Assembly: GCA_947184155.2 (NCBI GenBank)
Contig: CAMXCT020001491.1
Coordinates: forward strand, 603,501 to 667,500
DNA from: Cladocopium goreaui
Lineage: Eukaryota; Sar; Dinophyceae; Suessiales; Symbiodiniaceae
DNA: 64,000 nucleotides
Direction of reading: 5' to 3'
Shown here: positions 1-10,506 of the stretch, piece after piece
Layout: each line of letters opens with the position of its first letter
Position numbering within the stretch: the stretch's first letter is position 1
Position numbers and translations under genes: made by a program
Notes under the pieces: generated by a model
Told to the model about the DNA's origin: nothing
Seen by the model: only the letters and a program-made list of their open reading frames with translations
Databases searched by the model: none

Positions 1-790
1 TAGTATTAGGGGGAAGGGGTTATACCTCATTGTTATCATTATAGAGAATCATCATATCATAATCATACATCATATTTATATCTCATTGCATATTGTAAAA
101 TATGATTTTTACTGTTATGACTAATCATAGGGATATAATGGGAATATTTCATGTACTGGGATGTATATCATATCAGCAAAATTAGGATCCAAATTGGGAG
201 GATGAACCCCATAAAAAATAGTGTTTGAACCATCTGGATCCAATGAAACTTCCAATACCGTATATATGTGGATCAAAAAAATCCAGTGAGATGGGTCTAC
301 CCAATTCTATCCCAATCGACCCCTTCGATTTTTTAAAAAAAATGGTATCATGCAGATTGATTCTTCACCTTCATAGATGAAGATGCAGTTGTCATATCAA
401 TTCTCAGGCGCTTTATAAGTCAATGGTTTTTATATACATATTGGTTTTACACATATGGGAAGTTCTTAAATTGGGTGATCCCCAAGTCACCATGGGTTTC
501 AATACTATTTCAGGGTCATCCATGACGACTGAATGATTTGGGGTACCCCCATGACTGTGGCCATAGCAATAGACCGTGGCACTGCAGTTGCAGGACGACT
601 TTGATGATTTTCAGTGCCAGATGGACTGCCAGATGGACACATCAAAAGCTATTTCAAAAAAAAACTACCACATTCTGGCACTGATTTTGCCCCATCTGCT
701 GGTACAATTTCAAAGACATCACATACCATGCGGAATTTTTCTCAATGCTCTTGAAGTGGCAAAGCCATTCCCATTCCAACGGCACTTTCT
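1..790. other. Left edge, no gene recognised
   Basis: AT-rich to 480. Frames of 101 and 74 codons around 576-881 run into F1 and have no splice sites or codon bias, so I do not call them. Confidence 0.55.
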
Positions 791-797
791 GGCAATC

Positions 798-906
798 TAC
801 CCTCTGGTAAACATACAAAAAACTATGGAAAATCACCATTTTCATGGGAAAACTCACTATTTCTATGGCCATTTTCAATAGCTTTGTGTATGTTTACCAA
901 AGGGTA
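798..906. mobile_element. F1 palindromic MITE/introner-like element
   Basis: Ends TACCCTCTGGTAA and TTACCAAAGGGTA, with an inner palindrome (ACTATGGAAAATCACC). No coding capacity. Lies about 10 nt past the donor of the exon at 917-1025. Confidence 0.85.
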
Positions 907-916
907 ACCATCACAC

Positions 917-1025
917 CCCTTCTGGCAGAACGTTTCCGGCGGCGCCTATGTTTTCTTCTTTTGGTGATGCGTCGGATGATGGCATCAGCCATATCTCCAG
1001 TAACTAAGCCATCGTTTTCTCTTTC
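917..1025 (-). CDS. Unassigned exon with very basic tail
   Basis: Acceptor CTTGAG|GAAA, donor G|GTGTGA. ERENDGLVTGDMADAIIRR then ITKRRKHRRRRKRSARR. The run of Arg/Lys could be a nuclear localisation or RNA-binding signal. The exon sits between F6 copy 1053-1167 and F1 copy 798-906, with under 30 nt on each side. Confidence 0.55.
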
Positions 1026-1052
1026 CTCAAGTCGGCATGGTGAAACCAGCTG

Positions 1053-1167
1053 AAGAATCAATAGAGGGGCCGGTTTGGTATACCATCTATCATCATTTAC
1101 CTGTTGTTAAAGAGGTAAACAAACCCCTCTATTAATCAACCAACCAACGGGAAAAGGACATCTATGG
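1053..1167. mobile_element. F6 element (ATAGAGGGG ends)
   Basis: AATAGAGGGGCCGG and ACCCCTCTATTAA form inverted repeats, followed by a shared GGGAAAAGGACATCTATG. It lies just 5' (minus sense) of the acceptor of exon 917-1025. Confidence 0.7.
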
Positions 1168-1221
1168 CTGGAATCATGGAATTTATTGACCTGACAGGTT
1201 TTGCTGAAGAATTTTGTTATA

Positions 1222-1332
1222 CTGGTGGTTGGTGGTATACCTACCCCTCTGAAAAATATGAGTTCGTCAGTTGGGATGATGACATTCGTAACATATGGAA
1301 AAATAAAATTCATGTTCCAAACCACCAAGCAG
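1222..1332. mobile_element. F2 palindrome-ended element
   Basis: Ends CTGGTGGTTGGTGG and CCACCAAGCAG, flanked on both sides by TATA, an apparent 4-bp target duplication. Inner sequence has CCCCTCTGAAAAATATGAG. Confidence 0.85.
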
Positions 1333-1605
1333 TATATGTTGTTGTTGCCCGCATTCTCAACTAGCATCAACTAGGAAAATAGCAGAAAATAGCCATCACT
1401 TAGACTTGCCATTTGGGGGTCATACTCAGACTTGCCCGGTTAGCTCAACTCAGCCCAGTGACCTCTGAAAACCTCTCCAAAAATTTACCATTCGTCACAC
1501 ATCTCCCATGATGTAAAAAAATGACTTCCCCATGAATTTTGCATAGTTACCCCAGTTACCCCCATGATGTTCCCATGATTCTGCAATTCTTGTCGCCATT
1601 TTCGC

Positions 1606-1672
1606 CATTTGCCGACCAGGAAGCTAAGTAGACATAGATCCGATGCAGTTTTCTCTCCACCAGATTATCCAC
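1606..1672 (-). CDS. Unassigned exon, NLVERKLHRIYVYLASWS
   Basis: Acceptor TCTGAG|GTGG, donor G|GCGAAA (GC type). VD then NLVERKLHRIYVYLASWS-AN. Amphipathic helix; could be part of the channel or the next gene. Confidence 0.52.
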
Positions 1673-1877
1673 CTCAGACATAGATCCGCGGTGGCATGCC
1701 ATGGCCCATGGGCCATCACCATGGCCGGAAACGACCCCAAAAGAAACTTGAAAATTCCAGCTTGAAAGGTGATCTTCCCTTATCTTCTCGTACCAGAGGT
1801 GCAAAAGCTGGGTGAATTTGAGTGAAATTGATGGATTTTGATTGGATGCATCACTGGCAACTCTTCCATTGGTGGTT

Positions 1878-1980
1878 TACCCTCTGGTAAACAAACATAA
1901 CTATGGAAAATCACCATGTTTGATGGAAAACTCACTATGAATGGCCATTTTCAATAGCTATGTTAGTTTACCAGAGGGTA
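1878..1980. mobile_element. F1 element
   Basis: Full copy; the two ends are near-perfect inverted repeats for about 25 bp, continuing as AACATAACTATGG and AGCTATGTTAG. Confidence 0.87.
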
Positions 1981-2041
1981 ACTATGTTTGACTCACATCA
2001 TTTCAACCACTAGTCTACCAGCATCCCCCAAGATGTCAGGC

Positions 2042-2092
2042 GACGTCTTTGCTGTTCTCTTCAGGCCTCGGCTTCAGGGAAGTCGGCGCCAG
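2042..2092 (-). CDS. Possible small coding island
   Basis: A minus frame reads APTSLKPRPEENSKDVA and stops (TGA). GC-rich island, but no clear splice site. It could be a last exon or not coding. Confidence 0.18.
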
Positions 2093-2458
2093 AATGCTAC
2101 AACCACAAACTACCACAACAAATTATAGAAATCTATGATATTATTATAGATAGAATTGTGGTTTTATAGATTTTCTAGATGGTATTATAGAAAAATGATG
2201 GCATTATTTATAGAAAATTTCTATACACTTAGTATTTATTAACTACAATGGTCATTATATAACTAGATTAGTTAGTAACCACTGTCAGTTTTAAAAATGA
2301 AGGTAAAGTAAGAGTAGCCATCATGATAGAAAGGAAAACGATCAATAGCCACAACGATGGGAATAAAAAATATATATCCTGTATCAATCATTGTGACCAT
2401 AACAATAGTAATGACAACAAGAACAGCAATATTAGCTGGCTGAACTATACTAATTCAC

Positions 2459-2567
2459 TACCCTCTGGTTATTTAACATAGCCATGGACAATCACCATTT
2501 TTAATAGGTAAACTATCTATTTCTATGGGCCATCTATACCATGGCTATGTTAAATAACCAGAGGGTA
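2459..2567. mobile_element. F1 element, TTATTTAACATAG subtype
   Basis: Subtype with GGTTATTTAACATAGCCATGG inner arms. It ends five bases before an F3 element. Confidence 0.87.
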
Positions 2568-2571
2568 TCCT

Positions 2572-2829
2572 ATCAATGGGAATTTCAGGATCCAATTGAT
2601 GGAGGTACGTGAACGTACCATATGTTTGGCCATATGAATTCTGGGGATATTCCCTTACATTGCCCTAAAAAATAGGCCTTATATATGGTAGGTACCCTCT
2701 GGTGAATTAACATAGCAATGGAAAATCACCATTCTTAATGGGAAAATCCACTATAAATAGCCATTTTCCATTGCTATGTTAGTTCACCAGAGGGTACCTC
2801 CAATTTGGGATCCTGAAATTCCCATTGAT
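2572..2829. mobile_element. F3 element interrupted by F1
   Basis: Inverted ends ATCAATGGGAATTTCAGG and its complement. Compared with F3 copies at 21037, 23420 and 26027, the site GGTAGGTACCTCC is split at its TA by an F1 copy, which shows both the age order and the F1 target. Confidence 0.85.
2693..2796. mobile_element. F1 element nested in F3
   Basis: The flanks are GGTAGG-TA and TA-CCTCC. Uninterrupted F3 copies have a single TA there, so F1 duplicates TA on insertion and the mobile part is CCCTCTGG to CCAGAGGG. Confidence 0.92.
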
Positions 2830-2960
2830 CCTATAGCTGTCATCATACGGCTATGGGGATGATCCCCAGCGAGCTCGCCAGCTACGGGATGACTTGTTTC
2901 CATGAAAAGCTGCAGGAGTTAGAGATGGAGAGATCCCAGTCCTAAGTGCAGTCACCACAC

Positions 2961-3110
2961 CTTAGTATGTATGTATATATATGTGTGTGTGTATGTGTAT
3001 ACATGCATGTACATATATATATATGTGTGTGTATGTATGTATATATATATATGTAAATATACATATGTATATATGTATTTATTTATTTATACATGTATAT
3101 ATTTATTTAT
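2961..3110 (+). repeat. TATG/TATA microsatellite
   Basis: Mixed (TA)n, (TG)n and TATG runs. Confidence 0.9.
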
Positions 3111-3367
3111 ATCACCATCCTCTGGGCAAAAGTTTTTGGTATAGCAATTCTCAAATCAGAAAGATTCGCCAGTTTGATCGGACAAATGATGAAATGATGA
3201 TGCATGAATATGTATATATAACATAATACAACAATAATCAATAATAATCCTGAAGTAGATAGAGTCTAGGATTGTCAAAAAATATGCCCATCTTTATTTG
3301 GTGGATAATTCTCGAATTCAGCCATCAGTGCCATCAAACGCTTCGCCAGAGCACTTCCGGTGCCAAC

Positions 3368-3404
3368 CTGCGCACATCTTCGGCAGCATGGCGGAGACAC
3401 GGAC
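3368..3404 (-). CDS. Candidate channel exon, VRVSAMLPKMCA
   Basis: Acceptor GCCCAG|GTCC, donor G|GTTGGC. Twelve codons, VRVSAMLPKMCA, in the phase expected after the S4 exon. It may be the S4-S5 linker. Weak by itself. Confidence 0.4.
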
Positions 3405-5332
3405 CTGGGCATGGTGGGAAGATACATATAATTGGATCATACAGGATGGGGGCCCTCAAGATGGTGAAGATACCCTCTGGTAATTTTAACATAGCTATTG
3501 AAAATGGCAATTTATAGTTGATTTTCCATTGAAAAATGGTGATTTTCCATAGCTATGTTAGTTTACCAGAGGGTAGATGGTTTTTATGGTGATTAATATA
3601 GTGATTAATATAGTGATTAATGTAGTGATTCCAGGGAAAATTTAGAGGATTATACCAAAGCCATATGCCATATGGGTCTATTGGGGCCCCCTTCAGATAG
3701 CGTTCAGTTGAGATACATGGCTATGGCGATAATTCTCTGGTTTATGGTAGATACAACGAACTAGTCCATGGGGTTTTTAAACCAACAAACATAACTGGGG
3801 AGCACCATCCTGCATATCATATATATATATGTGTGTGTGTGTGTCTCGAAATGGGGTATACCCCAAAAATAGCTATTTAGGATGGAAAATCAGGGAAAAT
3901 GATGATAAACTACCGGACTCTTGGATACCCAATTTTCGGACAAAGCCATGCAATATATAAATATATAACTGGAGAATGTAATGAGATATTATTATATTAT
4001 ATATATATATATATTAATATATTAAATATCATTAGAAAATGGTGATTGGGACAATTTCACAACCAACTTCTTAACGATACTGCTGATGGTTCTGTTCCAG
4101 GTCCTTTCAACATTGAAACAGTCTATAAATGGAACAAAAGGATTGTTCATGCGCTTCATTATGATGTTGAACAATGGTTTAGGATCCGATGATTAAAAAA
4201 AAGTGGGGAAGTCTTTTTCCCTATCGTTTCTCAATGGGTTGTAGTGTTCCTATGCTTCAAATATGGCTCGCATATTCCCACCATGCAATGTTCGATATTC
4301 CCAGCATTTTCACCTCGGCTGGGGGGTTCGGGATGTCCCAGGCATGTCCAGAGGGCAAAAAAAAATTGGAATCCCCATCTGGTTGGTGGTTTTTCGCCAC
4401 CCCTCTGAAAAATGATGGACTTCGTCAGTTGGGATGATGACATTCCCAATATTATCCCCAATATTATTCCCAATAATTACCATATTCCCAATATATATAT
4501 ATATATATATGATTATTCCCAATATATGGGAAAAAAATAAAATTCATGTTCCAAACCACCAACCAGCCATAGTTTGTGAGTTTTTTTTGAATCGATGTCA
4601 GCATACTGAGCCACAGCTAGCAGCCCAGCGGCCATTCGCGTGAAACGATTGAGCCTTGTTGCCTGTCGAGAAACTCCCTATCTGTGGTGAGGAAAAAAAC
4701 AGGTGAAACCCCTCCAAAAATGGGAGATTTATGGGGTATTCATGGGATATCAATTGGATCATGGGATATGAATGGGATATTTATGGGACGATTAGGATGT
4801 TCATGGAATGTGAATAGGATTTACCCCCCGGTAACTTGTTAGGTCGGATCTGCGAACTGGAAGCCATGGCCCATTTAGTCAGATGGATTTACCTATTAAA
4901 AAATGTGATTTTCCATAGCTATCTTAATTACCAAAGGGTATCCATTAACATGTGATTTCAGTGCTACGTCGCTACGTCATAGGGGTTTTGACCAAATTGT
5001 GGTTTCTTTACCAGCGTCAGAAAATGGAAACCCAAACAGGATGGTTTCAGCTGGCTTGACCCGATGTCCATCCTTCATCCTTCCTAGCCCGAGCCACGTT
5101 CACAACGGATATAGCATTCAAATCAACCTTGTTAGCATCATTTTCCCAACTGGATGTTTCTGAAACAAGGTACCCAAAATTAATCCAATGATTTTATATA
5201 TATATATCCAATATTGTGATTTTGAATATATATATATATATCCAATATTGCTAGTGAGAATGTATATATATATACAATATGTATATTCATATATCCAAAA
5301 ATATATCCAAGAACTTATATATATATCCATCC

Positions 5333-5364
<32 letters not shown>

Positions 5365-5538
5365 CTCTATCTAATCTAGTCTAATCTAGTCTAGTCTAGT
5401 CTAGTCTAATCTATCTATCTATCTATCTATCTATCTAATCTAGTCTAATCTAGTCTAGTCTAGTCTAGTCTAGTCTAATCTATCTATCTATCTATCTATC
5501 TCATCTAGTCTAGTCTAGTCTAGTCTAGTCTAGTCTAG

Positions 5539-5573
<35 letters not shown>

Positions 5574-8500
5574 CTCTATCTAATCTAGTCTAATCTAGTC
5601 TAGTCTAGTCTAGTCTAATCTATCTATCTATCTATCTATCTATCTAAATATCATATCTAATGGTTTATCCTCATCCACATCAGAATGTGCCCAGATTTCT
5701 GGCCTTGGAGGATCGCACCACCAAACGGATCGCCTATATATCGAGGCAGCCGTTCCGTTTGGGATGACCCTCGTTGGGATCAAGCATTCCATGGCAATAT
5801 CAATGGGAATATCATGGGAATATGCCCATAGGATCCATGGCTAACATTGGGGGTATATTGATGAAATCCATGTTACCATATATATAGCATACATGGATCC
5901 TATGGGATGGGAATATCCCCATAGTTTTGATGGCTCAAAACCCTTTACACTGGTAATGACTAACAGTTTGCGACATAGAAAATGGCCATAGAAATAGTGA
6001 TTTACCCGTTCATAATGGTGATTTTCCATAGCTACGTTAGTTTACCAGAGGGTAGCATTGAAGATGGGCTTTTTGGGGGGGCGTAGTGTTTTCTCGGAAA
6101 CCAATGACGAAGGAAATGATAAAGAAATGATAAAAGGAAGCGACATGAAGCAAGAGGAAAATGATCTTCAAAGCACGGGGCTACCCAAAAGACTAAGAGG
6201 GATGCGCAACCGCCATTGGCACCTTGATTTGAGTAATCCAGCAACTGAAAAATGCCATGGTCGATGGATTGGGAACCAAATGGATAATAAAAAAACAAAC
6301 CAGGGTGTTGTAGAATTTCCAGGTCTCTAGTGGTTCTATCTATTTTGGACATTCTCGGGGTCGCTAAAAGCTACGTTTCAGGGAGCCGAAATAGTCCTGT
6401 TACTAGCCAGCTGACTTCCAAAGTGGGACAGGGTAGCCATGCCGGTCCACCAAACCCCGAAAAATGTCCAGGAACCTGTGAGGAAAAAACACATCACATC
6501 AAGTCAACCCATCACCATTTTTCCACATTTTTCCAGCTATTTCTACATCCATCCATTTTTCAATGGGAGATCTTCAGGATCCAATACATGGAGGTACTGT
6601 ACATTACTGTACCATATGTTTAAGGCCATATTTTGTGGGGATCTTCCCATCCCATCCGTCATCATCCCCATCCCCGTTAATGATAATAAATTATCACTAT
6701 AGTGATTTAATATGTTAGTGATTTAATAACTAATGATTAATAACTAATGATAGTGATATCACTATAGTGATTTAATAACTAATGATTAATAACTAGTGAT
6801 TAATATTACTATAGTGATTTAATAACTAATTATAGTGATATCACTATAGTGATTTAATAACTAATGATTAATATTACTCATAACTATAGTTAATAATATA
6901 ACTATATCACCATCCCCATCCCATCCCCATCCCGGTCGTCCTTACCTTCATGAGGCGCGTGGAGCGACCCGCCACCAAGGTATCGCTGTTGAAGAGCTGC
7001 TGAACAAACCAGGTCTCTGGCAACAGCGAAATCCTCGGTTGTGCCGCGCCAAGGGATGGCCATGGTTCCCCACCGGCCATGGGAAGCCAAGGGATGGCCA
7101 TGAATGTCATGGGAATGTCACGGGAATTCATGATGCACATGTATAGATATAGATATATACATATATATATATAAATATAATATATATATAATATGATGAT
7201 CATATAAAAACTGAGATCATATCTATCGACTTACTCAACTTGATATGAGTGCCCCATAGTTGGTTTATCTCTATGTATACTTACCTGATCTTACCTGGGA
7301 TCGATAAACCAACTTATATTATACTGCAACTAGGGGAGCCACCTTGCATCCGGAAAACAACGGATACAGTGGCTTTCCGGTGACGAAATGAGGGAATGCA
7401 GCTTCTTACGGCATATGTATGTGTTATATATGTGATATGATTTGTGTGCGCGTGTCTATATACAGAAAACATCAGAAAACACTAAAAAGAAGAAAACGCC
7501 CACTCAAATAGTGATGAATTGAACCTTTTCTTTTCTGGGGGAGTGACTATGCAATGTATATATTACATACATTGTGAAATGGCTTTGGGATGTGATGGTT
7601 CTCTGATCAAGGTGCCATGATGGGGAAAAGGCAAGGCGGCAAGGCCATCAGGATCTTCACCAGTTAGCAAGTCTCTCAAGGATCAATCACAGCATTGAAT
7701 GGGTCTTATATGGTTATTATATGGTTAATGATGGTTAATGATGGTTAATGATGGTTAATGATGGCTAATGATGGTTAATGATGGTTAATGATGGTTAATG
7801 ATGGTTAATGATGGTTAATGAGACATTGAACATACCCCAATCCCATCTCATTATACTAGTTGGTTGAAAACAGTTTCCCATTCATGTGGCTCAGTTCATA
7901 ATCCTCAATAACCAGGTAGTATCACTGCTCATTTGATAACCAATCAACATGATCCCCATTCTCTCTAGCTATTTGTCTATATTGAAACCATTACGTGTTA
8001 TATCCCCATAAGTTGCTCAGTCTGAGACCCCATTGATGCTTATCCACTCTTGTTAAAATGTGAAGCCAGGATTGCTGTGCACTCCTCACACTGCTGCACA
8101 CTGCAGCTCGCCTAGTTCCAGCTTCAGCTCAGCGACAGTGCCACAATGTCCAGCCAGAAAAAAGCTCTGAAAGAATAGCCAGCTTTGAAGAAACCTCGCA
8201 GGTGGCGCCGCTGGCAGATTTTTGTGAATGCCACAAGTGGCTCCATCTAGACGAGCTTCGTCTGTATATCTAGATATCCTCATAAAAACACCTAGGTACA
8301 ACCATGTGTGTATACTATGTGTATATGTATATATATATATACATATATATGTGTGTGTTGTATGTATATACAACTATATATATATATATATGCTGCATAT
8401 GTTATATACATACGGTTTTATATCCAAAGAATCAACATGAACTGATGAACCTAACATCTAGTTTTCCTCAGCTGTCCAGTGATAACTCCCCAACTGCCGT

Positions 8501-9036
8501 GGCACATTGAAGCACCAGCTCCTTAGAACCGGCGATGATTTGAGGCGATGCCTAACACCAGAACGGCTGGGATTTTCCATGGATCTTCTGTGTGTGTCTT
8601 TTCTAGATAGATCCACCTAGTTATGTATATATATATCAAAAGCAATTATTTGAAGCTGCAGCTACAATGACTGCATGGGTTCTTTTGCCAATCCTGTGGC
8701 CGCCATTGCCCAAAACTCGGACAAGGAAAAAACGGCGCAGAGCGGAAGAGAATGGCTGGCAGCCAATCACGCTAAGTCAAACAATCAATAACTGGTTGGT
8801 GGTTTTTCGCCACCCCTCTGAAAAATAGGAAAGTCAGTGATTATTCCCAATAATTCGAAAGTCATAAATTCATGTTCCAAACCACCAACCAGATAATCAT
8901 CTCAGATGAGAAAGATCCTGCACTTCTGCCACTTTCCAATCCTGCACAGCCCCGCAAGATCATCCCGCAACTTTCCTTGTGGGACATCCAGCAACCGAGG
9001 ATCGATAAAGAACAGACCGAAGATGATCGTGCTGAC
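3368..9036 (-). CDS. Voltage-gated ion-channel-like gene, multi-exon (span)
   Basis: Consecutive exons give a hydrophobic segment, a basic loop, an S3-like helix (FFWLDIVALISLLP) and an S4-like voltage sensor. Joined, the S4 reads STRLMK, AIRLVVRSSK, ATRLNRFTRM, with Arg or Lys at about every third residue. S4 charges sense membrane voltage in cation channels. The pore loop and S5/S6 were not found, so ion selectivity cannot be told; they may lie in unresolved exons or past the left edge. The start is unknown. Confidence 0.75.
3471..3575. mobile_element. F1 element
   Basis: Full copy with ends TACCCTCTGG and CCAGAGGGTA; central loop TTTATAGTTGATTTTCC. Confidence 0.87.
3682..3812. mobile_element. 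F4 element (GGGGCCCCC ends)
   Basis: Starts GGGGCCCCCTTCAGATAG and closes ACTGGGGAGCACCATCC; inner arms of GGTTTATGGT / AAACCAAC type. Confidence 0.68.
4379..4566. mobile_element. F2 element with AT-rich insertion
   Basis: CTGGTTGGTGGT to ACCACCAACCAG, flanked by CCAT both sides. About 80 bp longer than others because of ATTATTCCCAATA repeats and a (TA)n run. Confidence 0.85.
4615..4662 (-). CDS. Channel exon, end of S4
   Basis: Acceptor GACAG|GCAA. ATRLNRFTRMAAGLLA; three further arginines in S4 register. The donor GCT|GTGGCT keeps phase 0 into the next candidate exon; CTA|GCTGTG is possible too. Confidence 0.65.
4822..4940. mobile_element. F1 element, diverged
   Basis: The left end is TACCCCCCGGTAA and the right end TTACCAAAGGGTA. 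The left arm has the TTCGCA/TGCGAA variation (GCGAACTGGAAGCC). Confidence 0.7.
5193..5330 (+). repeat. TA-rich microsatellite cluster
   Basis: TATATATATCCAATATTG-type units, upstream of the TCTA array. Confidence 0.85.
5335..5646 (+). repeat. Alternating TCTA and GTCTA microsatellite
   Basis: Blocks of TCTA alternate with blocks of GTCTA/ATCTA at least four times over 310 bp, a higher-order pattern. Confidence 0.93.
5704..5733 (-). CDS. Channel micro-exon, S4 core (30 nt)
   Basis: Acceptor TATATAG|GCGA, donor AAG|GCCAGA. Ten codons, AIRLVVRSSK, carrying three S4 charges. Both splices are phase 0. A longer version (adding ARNL) would need another donor and gives a poorer join. Confidence 0.72.
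5941..6054. mobile_element. F1 element, left end decayed
   Basis: The right end is intact (TTTACCAGAGGGTA); the left has CCCTTTACACTGGTAATG, with a small insertion. Confidence 0.7.
6055..6560. other. Stretch without a supported exon
   Basis: Open frames on both strands (for example QSIDHGIFQLLDYSNQGANG on minus) lack matching splice sites. An exon is possible but not supported. Confidence 0.4.
6560..6660. mobile_element. F3 element, partial
   Basis: CAATGGGAGATCTTCAGGATCC then GGAGGTACTGTAC, the left two thirds of F3. Confidence 0.6.
6946..7033 (-). CDS. Channel exon, end of S3 and start of S4
   Basis: Acceptor ACCGAG|GATT, donor AAG|GTAAGG (the best donor in the window). ISLLPETWFVQQLFNSDT then LVAGRSTRLMK. 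The join with the exon before gives DIVALISLLPETWF. The first S4 charges (R, R, K) are here. Confidence 0.8.
7221..7346. mobile_element. F4-like element, decayed
   Basis: AGTTGGTTTATC and ATAAACCAACTTATA arms remain; the GC-rich ends are mostly lost (AGGGGAGCCACCTTGCATCC). Confidence 0.5.
7705..7820 (+). repeat. ATGGTTAATG decamer repeat
   Basis: About eleven tandem units of GTTAATGATG, one with GCTAATG. Unit length 10 bp. Confidence 0.93.
8137..8246 (-). CDS. Channel exon, S2-S3 loop and start of S3
   Basis: Acceptor GTCTAG|ATGG, donor CT|GTCGCT. EPLVAFTKICQRRHLR then GFFKAGYSFRAFFWLDIVAL. The basic loop followed by F-x-F-W-L-D-I-V is typical of voltage-gated channels entering S3, where the aspartate is conserved. 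It joins exactly to the next exon, restoring the leucine codon. Confidence 0.75.
8792..8892. mobile_element. F2 element
   Basis: Perfect terminal repeats of 12 bp and flanking ATAA on both sides. Confidence 0.88.
8956..9036 (-). CDS. Channel exon with hydrophobic segment
   Basis: Acceptor ACCCAG|GTCA. VSTIIFGLFFIDPRLLDVPQ then GKLRDDL. The first 12 residues are a plausible end of a transmembrane helix (S1 or S2). The frame is open further (AGLCRIGKWQKC). The phase-0 end chosen uses a GC donor; GAT|GTCCCA 30 nt earlier is the alternative. Confidence 0.55.
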
Positions 9037-9445
9037 CTGGGTTCCACGAATGCTGCGAGTGCTGAGAGGGTCGCTGTGTGTTTCTTTCTGTGGTGGGTTT
9101 CAATGGATTTCAAACGTTTAAAACCCATCTCAGTCGAAGATAGCTTTTTTAAAAAAAATGGAGCAATTGGCTCATCAATTTCCAATCAGGTGGAAAAATA
9201 TGGTTGAAACCTCCCACCACCTAACAAAATCTGCCGAAATGATGCGGATCAGCGGATCATGACCAGCCCATAAGCCCCATAAAGGATCTGAAGGGCCATA
9301 AGCTCCAACTGCAATCAAGCCGTCACCCAAAAATGATATAGTAATGTTGAAATTTGATTATAATTGGGATGGCAATAACCTCCATAAATTGGGATTTTTT
9401 ATCCCGAAAAAACTAAGCTGAAATAACATCTTATATCATCTTATC

Positions 9446-9555
9446 CTGGTTGGTGGTGCAAAAACCATCTTGAAAAATGGGAGTTCGTCAATGGGAAGGA
9501 TGACATCCCATATATGAAATGGAAAATAAAATTCATGTTTGAAACCACCAACCAG
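9446..9555. mobile_element. F2 element
   Basis: Terminal repeats intact; flanks TATC and TATA differ at one base. Confidence 0.83.
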
Positions 9556-9891
9556 TATAGTAATGTTGAAATAGATGGAATTTTGCAAATCACCATCAAA
9601 TAAATAGGGATATACGGATATACTGATATATATATATACATGGATATACTTTTCCCATCTATTTGGACAACTATATTCATAATACATGTACCAAGCATTC
9701 CACCACCAAGCAACGATACTCATCACGAATCTGGATTGCGGCGTCCCATAAATGGTGTCCAAATCCTCGCAATGACGGCAAAACTCGGGTCATTTGACCC
9801 TGCTAGCCGCTTGGGTTTTCCAACCCCCATATGCTGGGATTTAGGGATGTTCATCCCAAACAGATTGGGATTTTGTAGGTTTTGACCCGCC

Positions 9892-9955
9892 AGCTTCAAC
9901 AGCGGTCCTGTGCGAACAGTGCATAGACCTGACGCGGCGGAGTGTTTTGGGGTCA
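9892..9955 (-). CDS. Coding island, frame unresolved
   Basis: A minus frame reads KHSAASGLCTVRTGPLLKLA; a CAG|GTCTATGC acceptor suggests VYALFAQDRC in another frame. GC-rich against an AT-rich background. Confidence 0.27.
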
Positions 9956-10160
9956 TCTGTGGGATGGCTTTCCCAGGCAATTTTCCCCTCTGCCGAGTGG
10001 CTGTGAGGACTAAAAAGAAGGACATAAAACTGTGGCTGTCGACGAAGTGCGAACCTCGGTTTCGAACCCTCATCGAAACATGATTGACGGTCAATGGGCC
10101 AACGACCACATCACTTTTTTGATGATAGTAACCGATGTTTCAACCAAACCCCAAAGGTTT

Positions 10161-10268
10161 TACCCTCTGGTAAACTAACATAATTATGGAAAATCACCAT
10201 TTTCAATGGGTAAATCCACTATAAATGGGCATTTTCAATAGCTTTTTCTATGTTTACCAGGCCGGGTA
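10161..10268. mobile_element. F1 element with GGCC-variant end
   Basis: The right end reads TTTACCAGGCCGGGTA instead of CCAGAGGGTA. The open frame of the island at 10270-10390 runs into this end on the minus strand. Confidence 0.83.
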
Positions 10269-10269
10269 G

Positions 10270-10390
10270 ATGTTTTAGAACCTCCAAGAGGCACAACGGC
10301 CATCCCAAAACATCGGCCCAGTGGCATTCTTCACGGCCTTCCTGGGACGTAAGAAGGGACGGATTCAGGGCCAAGCATCTTAAAGCATCT
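10270..10390 (-). CDS. Coding island, frame unresolved
   Basis: One minus frame reads MADALRCLALNPSLLTSQEG, another KAVKNATGPMFWDGRCA. The first is open into the adjoining F1 copy (10161-10268), whose variant end GGCCTG|GTAAAC could be the donor. Confidence 0.35.
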
Positions 10391-10433
10391 GCCATGGGCC
10401 ATGGCCATGGAAAGATCCACCCATTTTTAAGAA

Positions 10434-10506
10434 CGGTAAACCATAGGTAAACCATCTATTTCTATGGGCCATGGCTTCCATGGCTATGTTAAATAACCAG
10501 ATGTTA
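10434..10506. mobile_element. F1 fragment
   Basis: The right two thirds of a copy of the ATAACC subtype, with end AACCAGATGTTA; the left end is missing. Confidence 0.55.

Noticed and set aside
3682-3812. F4 as a rho-independent-type terminator (GC ends with hairpin)
   Set aside because: Seven dispersed copies with matching ends show it is a mobile repeat.
8140-8280. Plus-strand frame ASFEETSQVAPLADFCECHK as an exon
   Set aside because: The minus strand over the same bases gives an S3 segment that joins in frame with the next exon; the plus frame has no partner.
10040-10085. T-loop-like GGTTTCGAACCC suggesting a tRNA
   Set aside because: No acceptor stem or anticodon arm can be folded around it.
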